Origin: an uncultured Lachnospiraceae bacterium
Lineage (GTDB): Bacteria; Bacillota; Clostridia; Lachnospirales; Lachnospiraceae
Reading direction: 5' to 3'
DNA: 46,862 bases
NCBI GenBank assembly: GCA_902801415.1
Contig: CADCIK010000007.1
Span: 1 to 46,862, forward strand
Under the pieces are notes generated by a model. It made no database searches, was not told the origin of the DNA, and saw only the letters and a list, made by a program, of their open reading frames with translations. The position numbers and the translations under genes are program-made. Below are positions 1-8,615 of the stretch, piece by piece. Numbering within the stretch: position 1 is the stretch's first letter; every line of letters begins with the position of its first letter.

Positions 1-813
1 TGCGATACCTTCCACGAACTGTTTCTGGAAGATAATATAGATGATAACCATAGGCAGGATTGCCAGCGTAGCTGCTGCCATCATTGTAGGATACTCGCTT
101 CCGTACTGACCCTGCATCTTGGCAAGACCTGCGGAAAGAGTCGTGGTCTCTGCATTTGTGCAGACGATCATGGGCCACATCAGATCCTTGAACGCGAACA
201 CTGCAGTAAAGATACCCAGAGCCACCATGGATGACTGTGTAAGAGGCATCATGATGAGCAGGAATTTCTGACCGACGTTGCAGCCGTCGATTCCGGCTGC
301 TTCTTCAAGATCTCTGGGAAGGCCCTCATAGCCGGTCTTGAGCAGGTAAGTACCGAATGCTGTTACAAGTCCGGGGAACACAAGACCGAATGTCGTGTTC
401 AGCATTCCCATCTTGGAAACCATCAGGTACTGAGGGATGATGAAGATCTGGGAAGGGATCATCATCTGGACAAGGACCAGAGTGAACATGAAGGTCTTGC
501 CCGGGAATTTCAGTCTTCCGAATGCATAGCCGGCCATTGTTGCTGTAAGGCAGGCACATACAACACGGAAGAAGATCAGAAGCAGAGTGTTCTTATACAG
601 AATAATGAAGTTGTAGGACTTCCAAACTGTAGCGAAGTTTTCCCAGTGCCATCCGTTATGAGGTAAAATATAGAACGGATTGACTGAGATCGCTTCCTGG
701 TTGGTCTTCAGAGCTGTAAGGATCATCCATGCAAAAGGTACAAGCATGATCAGGGAGAAGATAATCAGGATAATATGCACTATAAGGTTTTTGATTTTAG
801 TTTTGTGCTCCAT
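1..813 (-). CDS. Sugar ABC transporter permease, MalG/UgpE type (partial, 3' end off window)
   Basis: Inner-membrane subunit of a carbohydrate ABC importer. The frame is open for 271 codons from ATG at 813 to the window edge, so only the last few residues are missing. It begins with a basic stretch and a hydrophobic helix, has further membrane segments, and carries the ATPase-contacting EAA loop (EEAAGIDGC near residue 190), as expected of the BPD_transp_1 family. A GGAAAGGAG ribosome binding site lies just upstream, and the start is only 15 bases after the stop of the partner permease. It therefore forms the last visible gene of a binding protein-permease-permease operon. The neighbouring alpha-galactosidase suggests alpha-galactosides such as melibiose, raffinose or stachyose as substrate; that is inference. 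Confidence 0.9.
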   Translation of the reverse strand, partial: MEHKTKIKNLIVHIILIIFSLIMLVPFAWMILTALKTNQEAISVNPFYILPHNGWHWENFATVWKSYNFIILYKNTLLLIFFRVVCACLTATMAGYAFGRLKFPGKTFMFTLVLVQMMIPSQIFIIPQYLMVSKMGMLNTTFGLVFPGLVTAFGTYLLKTGYEGLPRDLEEAAGIDGCNVGQKFLLIMMPLTQSSMVALGIFTAVFAFKDLMWPMIVCTNAETTTLSAGLAKMQGQYGSEYPTMMAAATLAILPMVIIYIIFQKQFVEGIA

Positions 814-828
814 ATTACTCTCCTTTCC

Positions 829-1722
829 TTAAGCATGATAGACCAGCTTCTTTTCAGCCTGCTGCAGGATGAAAGTAAGGATCATGATGAATACAACAAG
901 GATCATAACGATCGTGGAGCCCATACCTTTGTTGCCGTTCGTAAAGGAATACTGATAGAACAGGTAAACAACGGACTGCACTTTGCTCAGCGCCACATTT
1001 GTCTTATCCATGACCATGAACATCAGGTCGAATACGGTAAGAGCGCCGATGATACGGGTCTGTACGATAAAGAATGTTGTGGGGCTCAGGAGCGGAACGG
1101 TGATATTGAAGAACTGGCGAACTTCGGAAGCACCGTCGATATCTGCTGCCTCATAATAATCGTGCGGGATCTCCTGCAGACCGGAAATAAACAGGACCAT
1201 ATTGTAGCCGAGAATTGACCATACGCCGATGACGGCGACAGAGATCCATGCGATCTTGGGATCCGAGATCCATGCGGTCTTCGTGTGGAAGATATTGTTG
1301 AGAAGACCGAACTGCTGGTTGTAGAGCCATTTCCAGACCATTGCGACCGCTGCGGGTGCGCAGACCATGGGCAGGAAGAAGACAGTTCTGTAAAAAGAAA
1401 CACCTTTCATCTTTCTGTTGAGCAGGACTGCCAGGAGCAGTGCAATGACTACAGAGAATGGAACCTCGATGATAGCATATTTAACAGTGTTCCACAGGGA
1501 CTGCCAAAGTTCGCCATCTGCCATAATTTTGGTATAGTTGCCTAATCCGATAAAGATATTGCCTTTACCGAAGTCTCCGGTCTTGCAAAATGACTGATAG
1601 ACTGTCTGAATGGCCGGATAGAAGTTGAGAACGATCAAGCCGATCATGGTAGGAAGGATAAAGGCCCATCCCCATATGGCTTCCCGTTTCTCAGCCGCGG
1701 TCATGCCTTTCTTTTTCCCCAT
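829..1722 (-). CDS. Sugar ABC transporter permease, MalF/UgpA type
   Basis: Partner membrane subunit of the same carbohydrate importer, 297 aa. It has a short basic N-terminus (MGKKKGMTAAEK), about six hydrophobic segments, and the conserved EAA loop (YYEAADIDGASEVRQFF) that docks on the ATPase. The start at 1722 is preceded by GGAGG at ideal spacing. It lies 127 bases after the binding-protein gene with a strong stem-loop between, and 15 bases before the second permease, so the three are almost surely one transcript. No ATPase gene is present; such CUT1 systems in Firmicutes usually share a general ATPase (MsmX/MsmK). Substrate is inferred from context only. Confidence 0.93.
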   Translation of the reverse strand: MGKKKGMTAAEKREAIWGWAFILPTMIGLIVLNFYPAIQTVYQSFCKTGDFGKGNIFIGLGNYTKIMADGELWQSLWNTVKYAIIEVPFSVVIALLLAVLLNRKMKGVSFYRTVFFLPMVCAPAAVAMVWKWLYNQQFGLLNNIFHTKTAWISDPKIAWISVAVIGVWSILGYNMVLFISGLQEIPHDYYEAADIDGASEVRQFFNITVPLLSPTTFFIVQTRIIGALTVFDLMFMVMDKTNVALSKVQSVVYLFYQYSFTNGNKGMGSTIVMILVVFIMILTFILQQAEKKLVYHA

Positions 1723-1769
1723 ACATTTCCTCCTAAAATGCTGATTGATAGTTACACTTTTTAGAGAGA

Positions 1770-1804
1770 AACTGCGGAAAACCGGATGCCGGTATTCCGC
1801 AGTT
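1770..1804 (-). other. Intercistronic stem-loop between binding protein and permease genes
   Basis: Ten-base arms AACTGCGGAA (1770-1779) and TTCCGCAGTT (1795-1804) with an inner ACCGG/CCGGT extension form a strong hairpin just downstream of the binding-protein stop codon. The following minus-strand sequence is only weakly T-rich, so it is more likely a 3' stabiliser or partial attenuator than a full terminator. Such hairpins commonly raise binding-protein mRNA over the permease mRNAs. Confidence 0.6.
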
Positions 1805-1849
1805 CCGATCTACTTGACTATTGAATGAGCGATTGAATGATCTAAATAA

Positions 1850-3202
1850 TTATTCGTTAGCAATCGCCTCTTCGATGATGGCCTGTGCGTTGTCGCAAGC
1901 TGTTGCCATAACAGCGGGATCTTCAGGATTCTGCCATGCATCCAGGAACGCGCCCTGCTGCTGAAGAGCATCTTCCCAAACAGTGGTATTTCTGGTGTAA
2001 GGTCTGAAGTACAGATCGCCTTCCTCTTCAATTCTGACGAACGGGGAGACATCCATGCCTTCAAATGCATTTGCGAATTCCTCGGAAACGCCCTTGTAAC
2101 CAGCCATGGTAACGCCGAGCTCTGCCTGCTTCTTCTGGCCTGCTTCGTTGCAGAAGTAGGAGATCAGGCTGTAAGCTGCATCGGGATTAGCGCAAGATGC
2201 GGAGATAGCCCAGCCAAGTCCGTTATATGCGCTCCAGCGCTCGCCCTTGTCGCATGCGCCGTTGCCGTTGACATCAGCGTAAGGCATCATTGCCCACTTG
2301 TAATCAGCATGGCTCTCAGCCTTGTAGAAAGAGTTGATCATCCAGGAACCCTGTGTGATCATAGCGACAAGGTTGGACTGGAACAGAGAATCTGTACCCG
2401 TCTCAGCTACGGTTGCCTGAGGAGCTGCGACTGTGAGGATCTTACGCATCATTTCCATGCCGGCCTTGCCTGCATCGGATCCGATGGTTGTTCCCTTGTG
2501 GTCGTCTGTGATGACCTGTGCGCCGTAGTCATAAACCAGGTTGTACCAGCCGTCCTGGTTGTTGGATGTGTTGATGGCATAGCCGTAAACGCCGTCTGCT
2601 GCGCCTGCTTCAGAGATAGCAGCTGCTGCATTGTAAACATCTTCCCATGTCCAGTCGTCTGTAGGAGTCTCTACACCGTACTTATCAAAGATAGCCTGGT
2701 TGTAAAGAAGAGCGATGGTGTCGTGATCCTTGGGAAGCGCATACTGATGACCATTGGAATTATAAAGGGAAACAATGCCTTCATAATAGTTGTTCAGGTC
2801 GATCGCGTCGTCAGCCGCAATGTAATCATCCAGATTCAGGAGCAGATCATTCTCCATGTACATCTGAGCGGTGTTGGAGTGCATCCAGAATACATCGGGC
2901 ATCTGTCCGCCGGAAGCGCCTGCCTCAAGCAGTGTCCAATAGTTGTCCCAGTCAACAACGTTGATCTTAGCGGTAACGCCGGAAGTGGCGGACCACTCGT
3001 CAGCGATCTCCTGCAGGCCTGCAAGCTGGTTGTTATCCCAGATATTGACCTGAAGAGAGCCGCCTGCGCTTGCTTCTGTAGACGCAGCTGCGTCTCCGGA
3101 ATCAGAGCTCGCGGGAGCGTTGGATCCGCCGCCGCCGCATGCCGCGAGGCTGAGAACCATTACGCCTGCCAGTGCAAGTGACATCAGTTTTCTCATTTTC
3201 AT
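1850..3202 (-). CDS. Extracellular sugar-binding lipoprotein of ABC importer
   Basis: Lipoprotein of 450 aa that captures sugar outside the cell and delivers it to the two downstream permeases. The signal peptide ends at a lipobox (SLAAC, Cys22) followed by a Gly/Ser/Ala-rich linker. The mature part looks like SBP_bac_1 (CUT1 family), with an N-terminal beta strand (LQVNIWDNNQLAGLQEIADE) and YALPKDHDTIALLYNQ typical of this fold. The ATG at 3202 has GGAGGG seven bases upstream. It is first gene of the operon; alpha-galactoside specificity is inferred from the GH36 gene close by. Confidence 0.92.
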   Translation of the reverse strand: MKMRKLMSLALAGVMVLSLAACGGGGSNAPASSDSGDAAASTEASAGGSLQVNIWDNNQLAGLQEIADEWSATSGVTAKINVVDWDNYWTLLEAGASGGQMPDVFWMHSNTAQMYMENDLLLNLDDYIAADDAIDLNNYYEGIVSLYNSNGHQYALPKDHDTIALLYNQAIFDKYGVETPTDDWTWEDVYNAAAAISEAGAADGVYGYAINTSNNQDGWYNLVYDYGAQVITDDHKGTTIGSDAGKAGMEMMRKILTVAAPQATVAETGTDSLFQSNLVAMITQGSWMINSFYKAESHADYKWAMMPYADVNGNGACDKGERWSAYNGLGWAISASCANPDAAYSLISYFCNEAGQKKQAELGVTMAGYKGVSEEFANAFEGMDVSPFVRIEEEGDLYFRPYTRNTTVWEDALQQQGAFLDAWQNPEDPAVMATACDNAQAIIEEAIANE

Positions 3203-3245
3203 AAACTACCCTCCTTATTGTGTTGCAGTCTGCGCATAGCAGACC

Positions 3246-3275
3246 ATATTAGATATATAGAGTTTATCTAAATAT
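3246..3275. promoter_or_regulatory. AT-rich dyad in the leader of the sugar importer operon
   Basis: ATATTAGATA (3246-3255) and TATCTAAATAT (3265-3275) form an imperfect inverted repeat about 45 bases upstream of the binding-protein start. It could be an operator or a weak mRNA hairpin. The remaining 260-base upstream region also carries TTGCC-containing motifs at 3347-3359 and 3432-3448 that recur near the AraC genes and the alpha-galactosidase gene. Confidence 0.3.
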
Positions 3276-3462
3276 GACACCACCGAACATGGACAAATGT
3301 TGCACTGTCATAGAATTATGTATTTTTTAGGCTCTTTTTCATCAAATTGCCATCATTTTACTTCTTCAAGTACATTTTTTTCCATGTTTCTTCACAAATT
3401 ACACATTGTTGGCGCCATTTTTATGTGCAATTTGCCGTGTCCTATTTTGAACGCTATCAGGA

Positions 3463-4398
3463 TCAGTTCTTTTCGTTTTCCTGTTCTGTCTCATCCTCAA
3501 CTTCCAGTATATCCCGTCTTCCCTGTTCTCTGTTCCTCAGATGCATGTGCCTGTATTCACTGGGATTTACACCGAACCGGGATTTGAATACTTTGGAAAA
3601 AGCCAGCGCGTCGTCATACCCGCATTCAGCTGCTATACTGCGCACCGGATCGTTGGATCTGCTCAGAAGATCGGAAGCCCTGCGCATCCTCGTCTCGATC
3701 AGGTATTCCTGCGGAGACATCCCGGTCTCCTGCTTCATGAGCTTTACAAGATAGCTCCTTGAGATCCCTATGTGTTTGGCAAGATCCTGGATCCGGATCT
3801 TTTCAAAAAAGTGATTGTTGATATAACGTGCCGCGTACTGTGCGTAAGAAATATACCCTGTCGGACTCTCGCCGCCGGCTTCTATCTCATGCGCTTTGAT
3901 CATTTCTGACAGCAGCATGTACATGCCTGCTTTTCTCTTCAACTGGTCTTCGGGCGTCAGACTCTTGTAGGTGAGCATAACCTTGATGATCTGTTCGGCC
4001 CTCTCCGCTTCAGGGAAAGCGATTACCGGTGAATCATTTGTAAACCCCATCATTTTGACCAGATTATCCGCATCTTCACCGTGAAAGCCCATCCAAAAGT
4101 AATACCACGGAGATTCTTTATCCGCTTCATACGTCGTTTCCTCATCCGGAAACAGTATAAACATCTGGTCTTTTCTGATATGCCACTGACTGCCGTTCTT
4201 TTCCAGCACACCCTTCCCTTCAACAACAATGTGAATGACGTAATTATTCCTTATGTGCGGTCCGTAGCTATGCCTGGGAAGGCAGTGTTCAAACCCGAAT
4301 AAGTCCAGGCATAAGGATGATCCAAGCTCTGATTCTGTATTGTTTTCAAAAAAATAGTCGCAATTCTCAAGGAATTCTTCTTTTCTTCTATCCTTCAA
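3463..4398 (-). CDS. AraC-family transcriptional regulator (importer operon side)
   Basis: DNA-binding regulator of about 311 aa with an N-terminal cupin sensor domain (residues about 35-160, with FPDEETTYEAD and PWYYFWMGFHG typical of sugar-responsive AraC proteins) and a C-terminal double helix-turn-helix (about 190-295, including IRIQDLAKHIGISRSYL and AAECGYDDALAFSKVFK). A short acidic tail follows. I prefer a TTG start at 4398, which has AAAGGAG five bases upstream; an open frame continues to 4425 through another TTG but without a good ribosome binding site. It faces away from a second AraC gene and lies upstream of the importer operon on the same strand, so it probably activates that operon when its sugar is bound. 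Confidence 0.9.
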   Translation of the reverse strand: MKDRRKEEFLENCDYFFENNTESELGSSLCLDLFGFEHCLPRHSYGPHIRNNYVIHIVVEGKGVLEKNGSQWHIRKDQMFILFPDEETTYEADKESPWYYFWMGFHGEDADNLVKMMGFTNDSPVIAFPEAERAEQIIKVMLTYKSLTPEDQLKRKAGMYMLLSEMIKAHEIEAGGESPTGYISYAQYAARYINNHFFEKIRIQDLAKHIGISRSYLVKLMKQETGMSPQEYLIETRMRRASDLLSRSNDPVRSIAAECGYDDALAFSKVFKSRFGVNPSEYRHMHLRNREQGRRDILEVEDETEQENEKN

Positions 4399-4537
4399 AT
4401 CAGCTCCTTTATTTGTACGAATCAATTAAGCAAAATGAAATGTTTTATTTGTCTGCATTTATTGTAATATGCCATTATTCGACTTATAATAGCCTTATAG
4501 AACTGTATTTATATATATTTGCCATTTTAATCCATAA

Positions 4538-4567
4538 TTTGGTATATCACAATGCATTTTGGTATAT
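4538..4567 (+). promoter_or_regulatory. 20-bp-period direct repeat upstream of the second AraC gene
   Basis: TTTGGTATAT occurs at 4538-4547 and again at 4558-4567, two helical turns apart, ending just before the ribosome binding site of the AraC gene at 4589. AraC-family proteins bind paired direct half-sites spaced about 20-21 bases, and this position would block transcription or initiation, suggesting autoregulation. GGTATATTTT recurs at 7810-7819 upstream of the alpha-galactosidase gene. Confidence 0.45.
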
Positions 4568-4588
4568 TTTTACAAAAAGGAGCTTATT

Positions 4589-5455
4589 ATGGCACAGGAT
4601 TTCACCATATTTCCAAGTATGACTTTTGTCGATCTGGGGCTGTATCAGTTCGGCCGAGAAGACTGTGAACCGGCTCATTCTTTTGGCCCGGCTATACGAA
4701 ATCACTATCTGTTTCATTACATCCTCAACGGTAAGGGAACATTTATGTGGCAGGACGCCAAAGGACATGAACATAAAACTCCTCTGAAGGCGGGACAGGG
4801 ATTTCTGATCTCTCCCAGGCAGATTACGACCTATGTGGCGGATGAGCGCATCCCATGGGAATACTGCTGGCTTGAGTTTGACGGCCTGAGGGCCAAGGAA
4901 TCTCTGGAGATCATCGGTCTTACCGTCAACGCGCCCATCTATAATCCTGTACATCCAGAATTCGCGCAGAGCATGAAGGATGAAATGCTCTATATCGTGC
5001 GCAATAAAAAAGAGGCGCCGCTTCACCTGATCGGACACCTATATATCTTTATCGACGCGCTGACCAGGTCCGTAAAGGAGAACCAGCCCGCAGCCAGCAA
5101 AGTCAAGGACTACTATATCAAAGAAGCCCTGGCTTATATCGAGAACAACTATATGCATGACATCTCCGTCGAGAGCATCGCGGAGAGTTCCGGTCTCAAC
5201 CGGAGTTATTTTGGCAAAATATTCAAGGAATCCGTGGGAAAATCGCCCCAGGAATTCCTGATCAGCTATCGCATGATCAAAGCCGCGGAGCTGCTTCGCA
5301 GGACCCGTTATTCCGTCAACGAGATCGGAAGCGCTGTCGGATATCCCAACCAGCTCCATTTCTCGCGAGCTTTTAAAAGCGTATATGGCGTCTCTCCGAG
5401 AAACTGGAGAAACGCCAACACCCCGCTCACTGAACCTGACATAGATTACAAATAG
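4589..5455 (+). CDS. AraC-family transcriptional regulator (alpha-galactosidase side)
   Basis: Regulator of 288 aa with an N-terminal cupin sugar-sensing domain (PAHSFGPAIRNHYLFHYI, then PWEYCWLEFDGLRA) and a C-terminal AraC/XylS double HTH (HDISVESIAESSGLNRSYF and GSAVGYPNQLHFSRAFK). The ATG at 4589 has AAAAGGAG upstream; an in-frame ATG at 4559 has none. It is related to the AraC protein on the other side of the shared 190-base promoter region and resembles the RafR/MsmR group of alpha-galactoside activators. It converges on the alpha-galactosidase gene with only 20 bases between them. It likely activates that gene through the direct repeats at 7734-7766; this link is inferred. Confidence 0.92.
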   Translation: MAQDFTIFPSMTFVDLGLYQFGREDCEPAHSFGPAIRNHYLFHYILNGKGTFMWQDAKGHEHKTPLKAGQGFLISPRQITTYVADERIPWEYCWLEFDGLRAKESLEIIGLTVNAPIYNPVHPEFAQSMKDEMLYIVRNKKEAPLHLIGHLYIFIDALTRSVKENQPAASKVKDYYIKEALAYIENNYMHDISVESIAESSGLNRSYFGKIFKESVGKSPQEFLISYRMIKAAELLRRTRYSVNEIGSAVGYPNQLHFSRAFKSVYGVSPRNWRNANTPLTEPDIDYK

Positions 5456-5475
5456 TGTATGTTTTCACCTTCCGC

Positions 5476-7656
5476 TCAGATCTTCACAAGATGGATCTGC
5501 AGTGCGCCGTAATCTCCGAAAGGAGCCGGCATGGGAAGTCCGACCTGCATCAGCGCGTCGGCAGGATATACCTTGCCGCTCTCTGTATCGCGATAAGCGG
5601 CTCCGGATTCAAGGCCCCGCATGCGAACATACGTGACAGGTCTGTTTCCGTGGATTTCCAGATTGACATGGTTTATGAGTGCTTCGCTGCGGTCTTTGGA
5701 TACAAAGGCCCATGCGGAGCATTCTCCGTCAAAGGGATCGCTCAGGCGGTAATAGGATCCGAAGTGGATCAGTTCCGCATACTCATTTCTTTTTCTGATC
5801 TGCGCGCGGATCTCATCTTTCTCTTCTTCCGAGAGCACCTCGGGATTCAGCTCATAACCGAACGTGCCGGACATAGCGGTGATCCCTCTCGTCGCAAGAG
5901 GAGTAACTCTTCCGTTCTGCTCGTTGGGGCAGATCGAGACGTGGCTTCCCACGCAGGATGCGGGATAACCGAAGGATGTTCCGTACTGGATCCGCAGGCG
6001 GTCGATCGCATCCGTATTATCACTGCACCAGATCTGGGGCGTGTAATAGAGCATACCGGCGTCAAATCTTCCGCCGCCACCGCTGCAGCCCTCGATCAGC
6101 ATATCGGGATAGCGCTGTGTCAGTCTCTCCAGGAAATCATACAGACCGAGTATATAGTCATAAAGAACTTTGCCCTGGTCTTTGGCTGTATGAGAATACA
6201 CATCTACAATGCTTCTGTTGTAGTCCCACTTGAGATAATCCACAGTCCCCATATCAAGGACCTTGCAGATGCTCTCAAAGATCGCGTCTACCACTTCCTT
6301 GCGGGAGAAGTCAAGGACAAGCTGGTGTCTTCCGCGGACCGGATTTCTTCCGGGGATGGTCATAGCCCAGTCGGGATGCTCGCGGTAGAGGTCGCTGTCT
6401 TCATTGACCATTTCGGGTTCGACCCAGATACCGAACTTGAGTCCTTTTCTGTGTACCCAGTAGATCAGTTCCTTCATCTCGCCGCCGAGCTTCTCTTCAT
6501 TGACGTACCAGTCGCCGAGTCCGGCATAATCATCATTTCTCTTGCCGAACCAGCCGTCATCCAGGACCAGCATATCCATTCCGAGCGTGACTGCCTGCTC
6601 TGCCAGAGCGAGGATATCCGCTCCGTCAAAATCCATATAGAACGCTTCCCAGCTGTTGAGAAGAACCGGGCGCACCTGATCGCGCCATTTTCCGCGGCAC
6701 ACATGCTTTCTGATGCAGTCCTGCAGGTTGTGGGAAAGCGTTTCAAGTCCGGTACCGGAGAAGCTCATGATCACTTCAGGCGCCGTGAACTCTTCACCGG
6801 GAGCAAGCGGATAGGAAAACTTCTCCTGCATAAGACCCAGCTGCATTCTGGTCTGGTCGTACTGGTCTTTGCCTGCGTTGCCGCTGAATCCGCCGCTGTA
6901 GACAAACTGCATCGCGTAGCAGCCGCCGGCTGTCTCTGTTGTCTCTTTCTCGGCAAGGATCATCATGGGGTTGTACTGGTGAGAAGATGTTCCTCTTCTG
7001 CTGCCGATGTACTGCTCCATATGCGCCACAGGTGTTCTCTGGAAATTTCTTTCCATAGTGTGGCGTCCGTAGAATGTGATCAGGTCATAATTGCCTGTCA
7101 GCTGGTCAAGGCTTGCGGACATCACTTTTTCTACTCTGATCTCTTCTTCTGCAGTATTGCGGATCAGTACGCTTCTTGTGATGATGTCCAGCTCCGGGAT
7201 CACGCCGTAAAGAAGCGTCACTTCCGCCATACCGGAAATATCCTTCATGACGATCTCAAGCGTTTGCGCTTCCTCTGTGGCTGCATAGACAGCAGGGAGT
7301 CCCTTCAGCCCGTACTTGCCATCCCGTACCGTATAGTGGTCGAACCGAAAGTCGCAGGCATCGATGCCGTTTCCATACTCGAGGATCAGCGCGGGACTGC
7401 GCATATCTCCTGTGCCGGAAGTCGGAAATTCCTGCGGGAGGAAATCCAAAGAATATGTGCGATCTTTTCCCGCGTCGTATATATTGCAAGCATAACCTCT
7501 GTCCGCATAGGTCAGAAGGTATTCCATGGAACCTTCTGTACGGCGTCCGTAATAAAGATGAAGGAGGACACCGTAACGGTCCGCTTTCATCTGATAAGTT
7601 GTGTTCCTGGTGTTTATTGTAAATAATCTGCCGTTTTCCTGTATTGTGATCGCCAT
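5476..7656 (-). CDS. Alpha-galactosidase, glycoside hydrolase family 36
   Basis: Retaining alpha-galactosidase of 726 aa, which cuts terminal alpha-1,6-galactose from melibiose, raffinose and related plant sugars. Length and layout match the tetrameric bacterial GH36 group: an N-terminal beta-sandwich (about 1-330), a TIM barrel starting near VLLNSWEAFYMDFD (331-344), and a C-terminal beta domain. The active site is visible: DMLVLDDGWFGKRNDD (361-376), the nucleophile Asp478 in YLKWDYNRS, and the acid/base Asp546 in IWCSDNTDA. No signal peptide, so it acts in the cytoplasm on imported oligosaccharide. GAAAGGAG precedes the ATG. The upstream region has a TATAAT box but no clear -35, fitting activator dependence. 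Confidence 0.96.
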   Translation of the reverse strand: MAITIQENGRLFTINTRNTTYQMKADRYGVLLHLYYGRRTEGSMEYLLTYADRGYACNIYDAGKDRTYSLDFLPQEFPTSGTGDMRSPALILEYGNGIDACDFRFDHYTVRDGKYGLKGLPAVYAATEEAQTLEIVMKDISGMAEVTLLYGVIPELDIITRSVLIRNTAEEEIRVEKVMSASLDQLTGNYDLITFYGRHTMERNFQRTPVAHMEQYIGSRRGTSSHQYNPMMILAEKETTETAGGCYAMQFVYSGGFSGNAGKDQYDQTRMQLGLMQEKFSYPLAPGEEFTAPEVIMSFSGTGLETLSHNLQDCIRKHVCRGKWRDQVRPVLLNSWEAFYMDFDGADILALAEQAVTLGMDMLVLDDGWFGKRNDDYAGLGDWYVNEEKLGGEMKELIYWVHRKGLKFGIWVEPEMVNEDSDLYREHPDWAMTIPGRNPVRGRHQLVLDFSRKEVVDAIFESICKVLDMGTVDYLKWDYNRSIVDVYSHTAKDQGKVLYDYILGLYDFLERLTQRYPDMLIEGCSGGGGRFDAGMLYYTPQIWCSDNTDAIDRLRIQYGTSFGYPASCVGSHVSICPNEQNGRVTPLATRGITAMSGTFGYELNPEVLSEEEKDEIRAQIRKRNEYAELIHFGSYYRLSDPFDGECSAWAFVSKDRSEALINHVNLEIHGNRPVTYVRMRGLESGAAYRDTESGKVYPADALMQVGLPMPAPFGDYGALQIHLVKI

Positions 7657-7710
7657 AAAGCGCTCCTTTCAAGTAGAGATAATGACTGTTATGATCAATT
7701 GTTTACTCAC

Positions 7711-7766
7711 ATTATATAGGCTCTTGTTCGGACACTTCTATATCATTATTGTATACTTTTATATCA
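7711..7766 (-). promoter_or_regulatory. Alpha-galactosidase promoter with AraC-type direct repeats spaced 21 bp
   Basis: On the minus strand a perfect -10 box TATAAT (7711-7716) lacks a consensus -35. Exactly over the -35 position and further upstream are two direct copies of TGATATARAAGT (7734-7745 and 7755-7766), 21 bases apart. This matches the araI1-araI2 layout bound by AraC-family activators touching RNA polymerase. A second repeated element, GGTATATTTT and CGTATATTT on the plus strand (7810-7830), lies further upstream. Confidence 0.6.
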
Positions 7767-7854
7767 TCATTCTTCTATCTCACCCAAAACGGATAATATG
7801 TCGCATAAAGGTATATTTTGCCGTATATTTCCCTAATCCCGTCATCGTAGAGAT

Positions 7855-7886
7855 AAAAAAGGGAACCGTCATTCTCCGGTTCCCTT
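7855..7886 (-). terminator. Rho-independent terminator of the folate transporter gene
   Basis: Arms GGGAACCG (7861-7868) and CGGTTCCC (7877-7884), extended by AA/TT, followed on the minus strand by TTTTTT. It lies 90 bases after the stop codon of the ECF gene and upstream of the alpha-galactosidase promoter. The rest of 7657-7975 holds that promoter and nothing else I recognise. Confidence 0.85.
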
Positions 7887-7975
7887 CTCTTTCAGTGCAA
7901 TGTTTCAATCGCCACTATTCCATATTCAATTAATCTGATATTATGCGTATATTTCGCCGCAATACCCGTCCGGCG

Positions 7976-8548
7976 TCACTGGTTGTCGTCAAAATACCTT
8001 CTGATCGTCCTGTCGACCGCCTGCAGCATGAAAAACATGATCGCGGTGTCGATCGGAAGCATTACAGCGTTGGAAACAAGCCGTCCCGGCAGAATTGCCA
8101 AAAAGGCTTTGCCGTAAAGCATATTGAGCCACAGTGTGTTCAGAAGAATGTTTACAAACACCTTGACCAGAAGCTGCGCCGCGAAAACGCGTCCGATCTG
8201 CAGTTTCTTCTTGTAAAGAAGCGCTCCGTAGATCACGCCGCCCAGGATCGCACTGACCGTGAACCCGGGAAAAAACGCTCCTTCCGGCTTCAGGATATAC
8301 TTGATCACGTCCAGCGCGCCGCCGAAGATCCCGCCGACAGCGGGACCGAACAGATACGCGACCACCTGATTGGGAAGACCCGAGAATCCTATGCGGATAT
8401 AGGGACCGACAGATATGGACGCGACCATATTCAGGGCCATTGCCACAGCGCACATCATGCCGCAGAAAGCGACCACATTGAGCTTTTTAAATTCCCTCAG
8501 GGACCTGATCCAGAGGGAACCTGTCATGAATCTTTCATTCTCAGCCAT
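7976..8548 (-). CDS. folT: Folate ECF transporter S-component
   Basis: Small integral membrane protein of 190 aa with about six hydrophobic segments and the glycine-rich GPAVGGIFGGALDVIKYIL typical of FolT substrate-binding subunits. S-components bind folate at the membrane and pair with the shared EcfA-EcfA'-EcfT energising module, which is not in this window. The substrate is supported independently by the THF riboswitch directly upstream. The ribosome binding site AAGGAGG (8556-8562) sits seven A/T bases before the ATG. The gene is monocistronic, ending at a strong terminator. Confidence 0.9.
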   Translation of the reverse strand: MAENERFMTGSLWIRSLREFKKLNVVAFCGMMCAVAMALNMVASISVGPYIRIGFSGLPNQVVAYLFGPAVGGIFGGALDVIKYILKPEGAFFPGFTVSAILGGVIYGALLYKKKLQIGRVFAAQLLVKVFVNILLNTLWLNMLYGKAFLAILPGRLVSNAVMLPIDTAIMFFMLQAVDRTIRRYFDDNQ

Positions 8549-8555
8549 AAAAAAA

Positions 8556-8607
8556 CCTCCTTATATAGCTGAATCGATCCATGCTACATAAGGAGAGTCC
8601 TGTCTCC
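8556..8607 (-). promoter_or_regulatory. Expression platform: anti-Shine-Dalgarno helix of the folT leader
   Basis: Downstream of the aptamer, minus-strand GGAGA (8603-8607) can pair with TCTCC (8592-8596) as a short hairpin. The same TCTCCTTAT stretch (8588-8596) is complementary to the folT ribosome binding site ATAAGGAGG (8556-8564) over nine pairs, one G-U. These alternatives are mutually exclusive and there is no T-tract, so control is probably at translation start rather than termination. The sense of the switch is not certain from sequence. Confidence 0.55.
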
Positions 8608-8615
8608 GTAACTAT

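Noticed and set aside
5455-7626. A 723-codon open frame opposite the alpha-galactosidase gene
   Set aside because: It is a shadow: the alpha-galactosidase frame has full GH36 motifs and a ribosome binding site, while this one has no recognisable domain and simply reads on from the AraC stop region.
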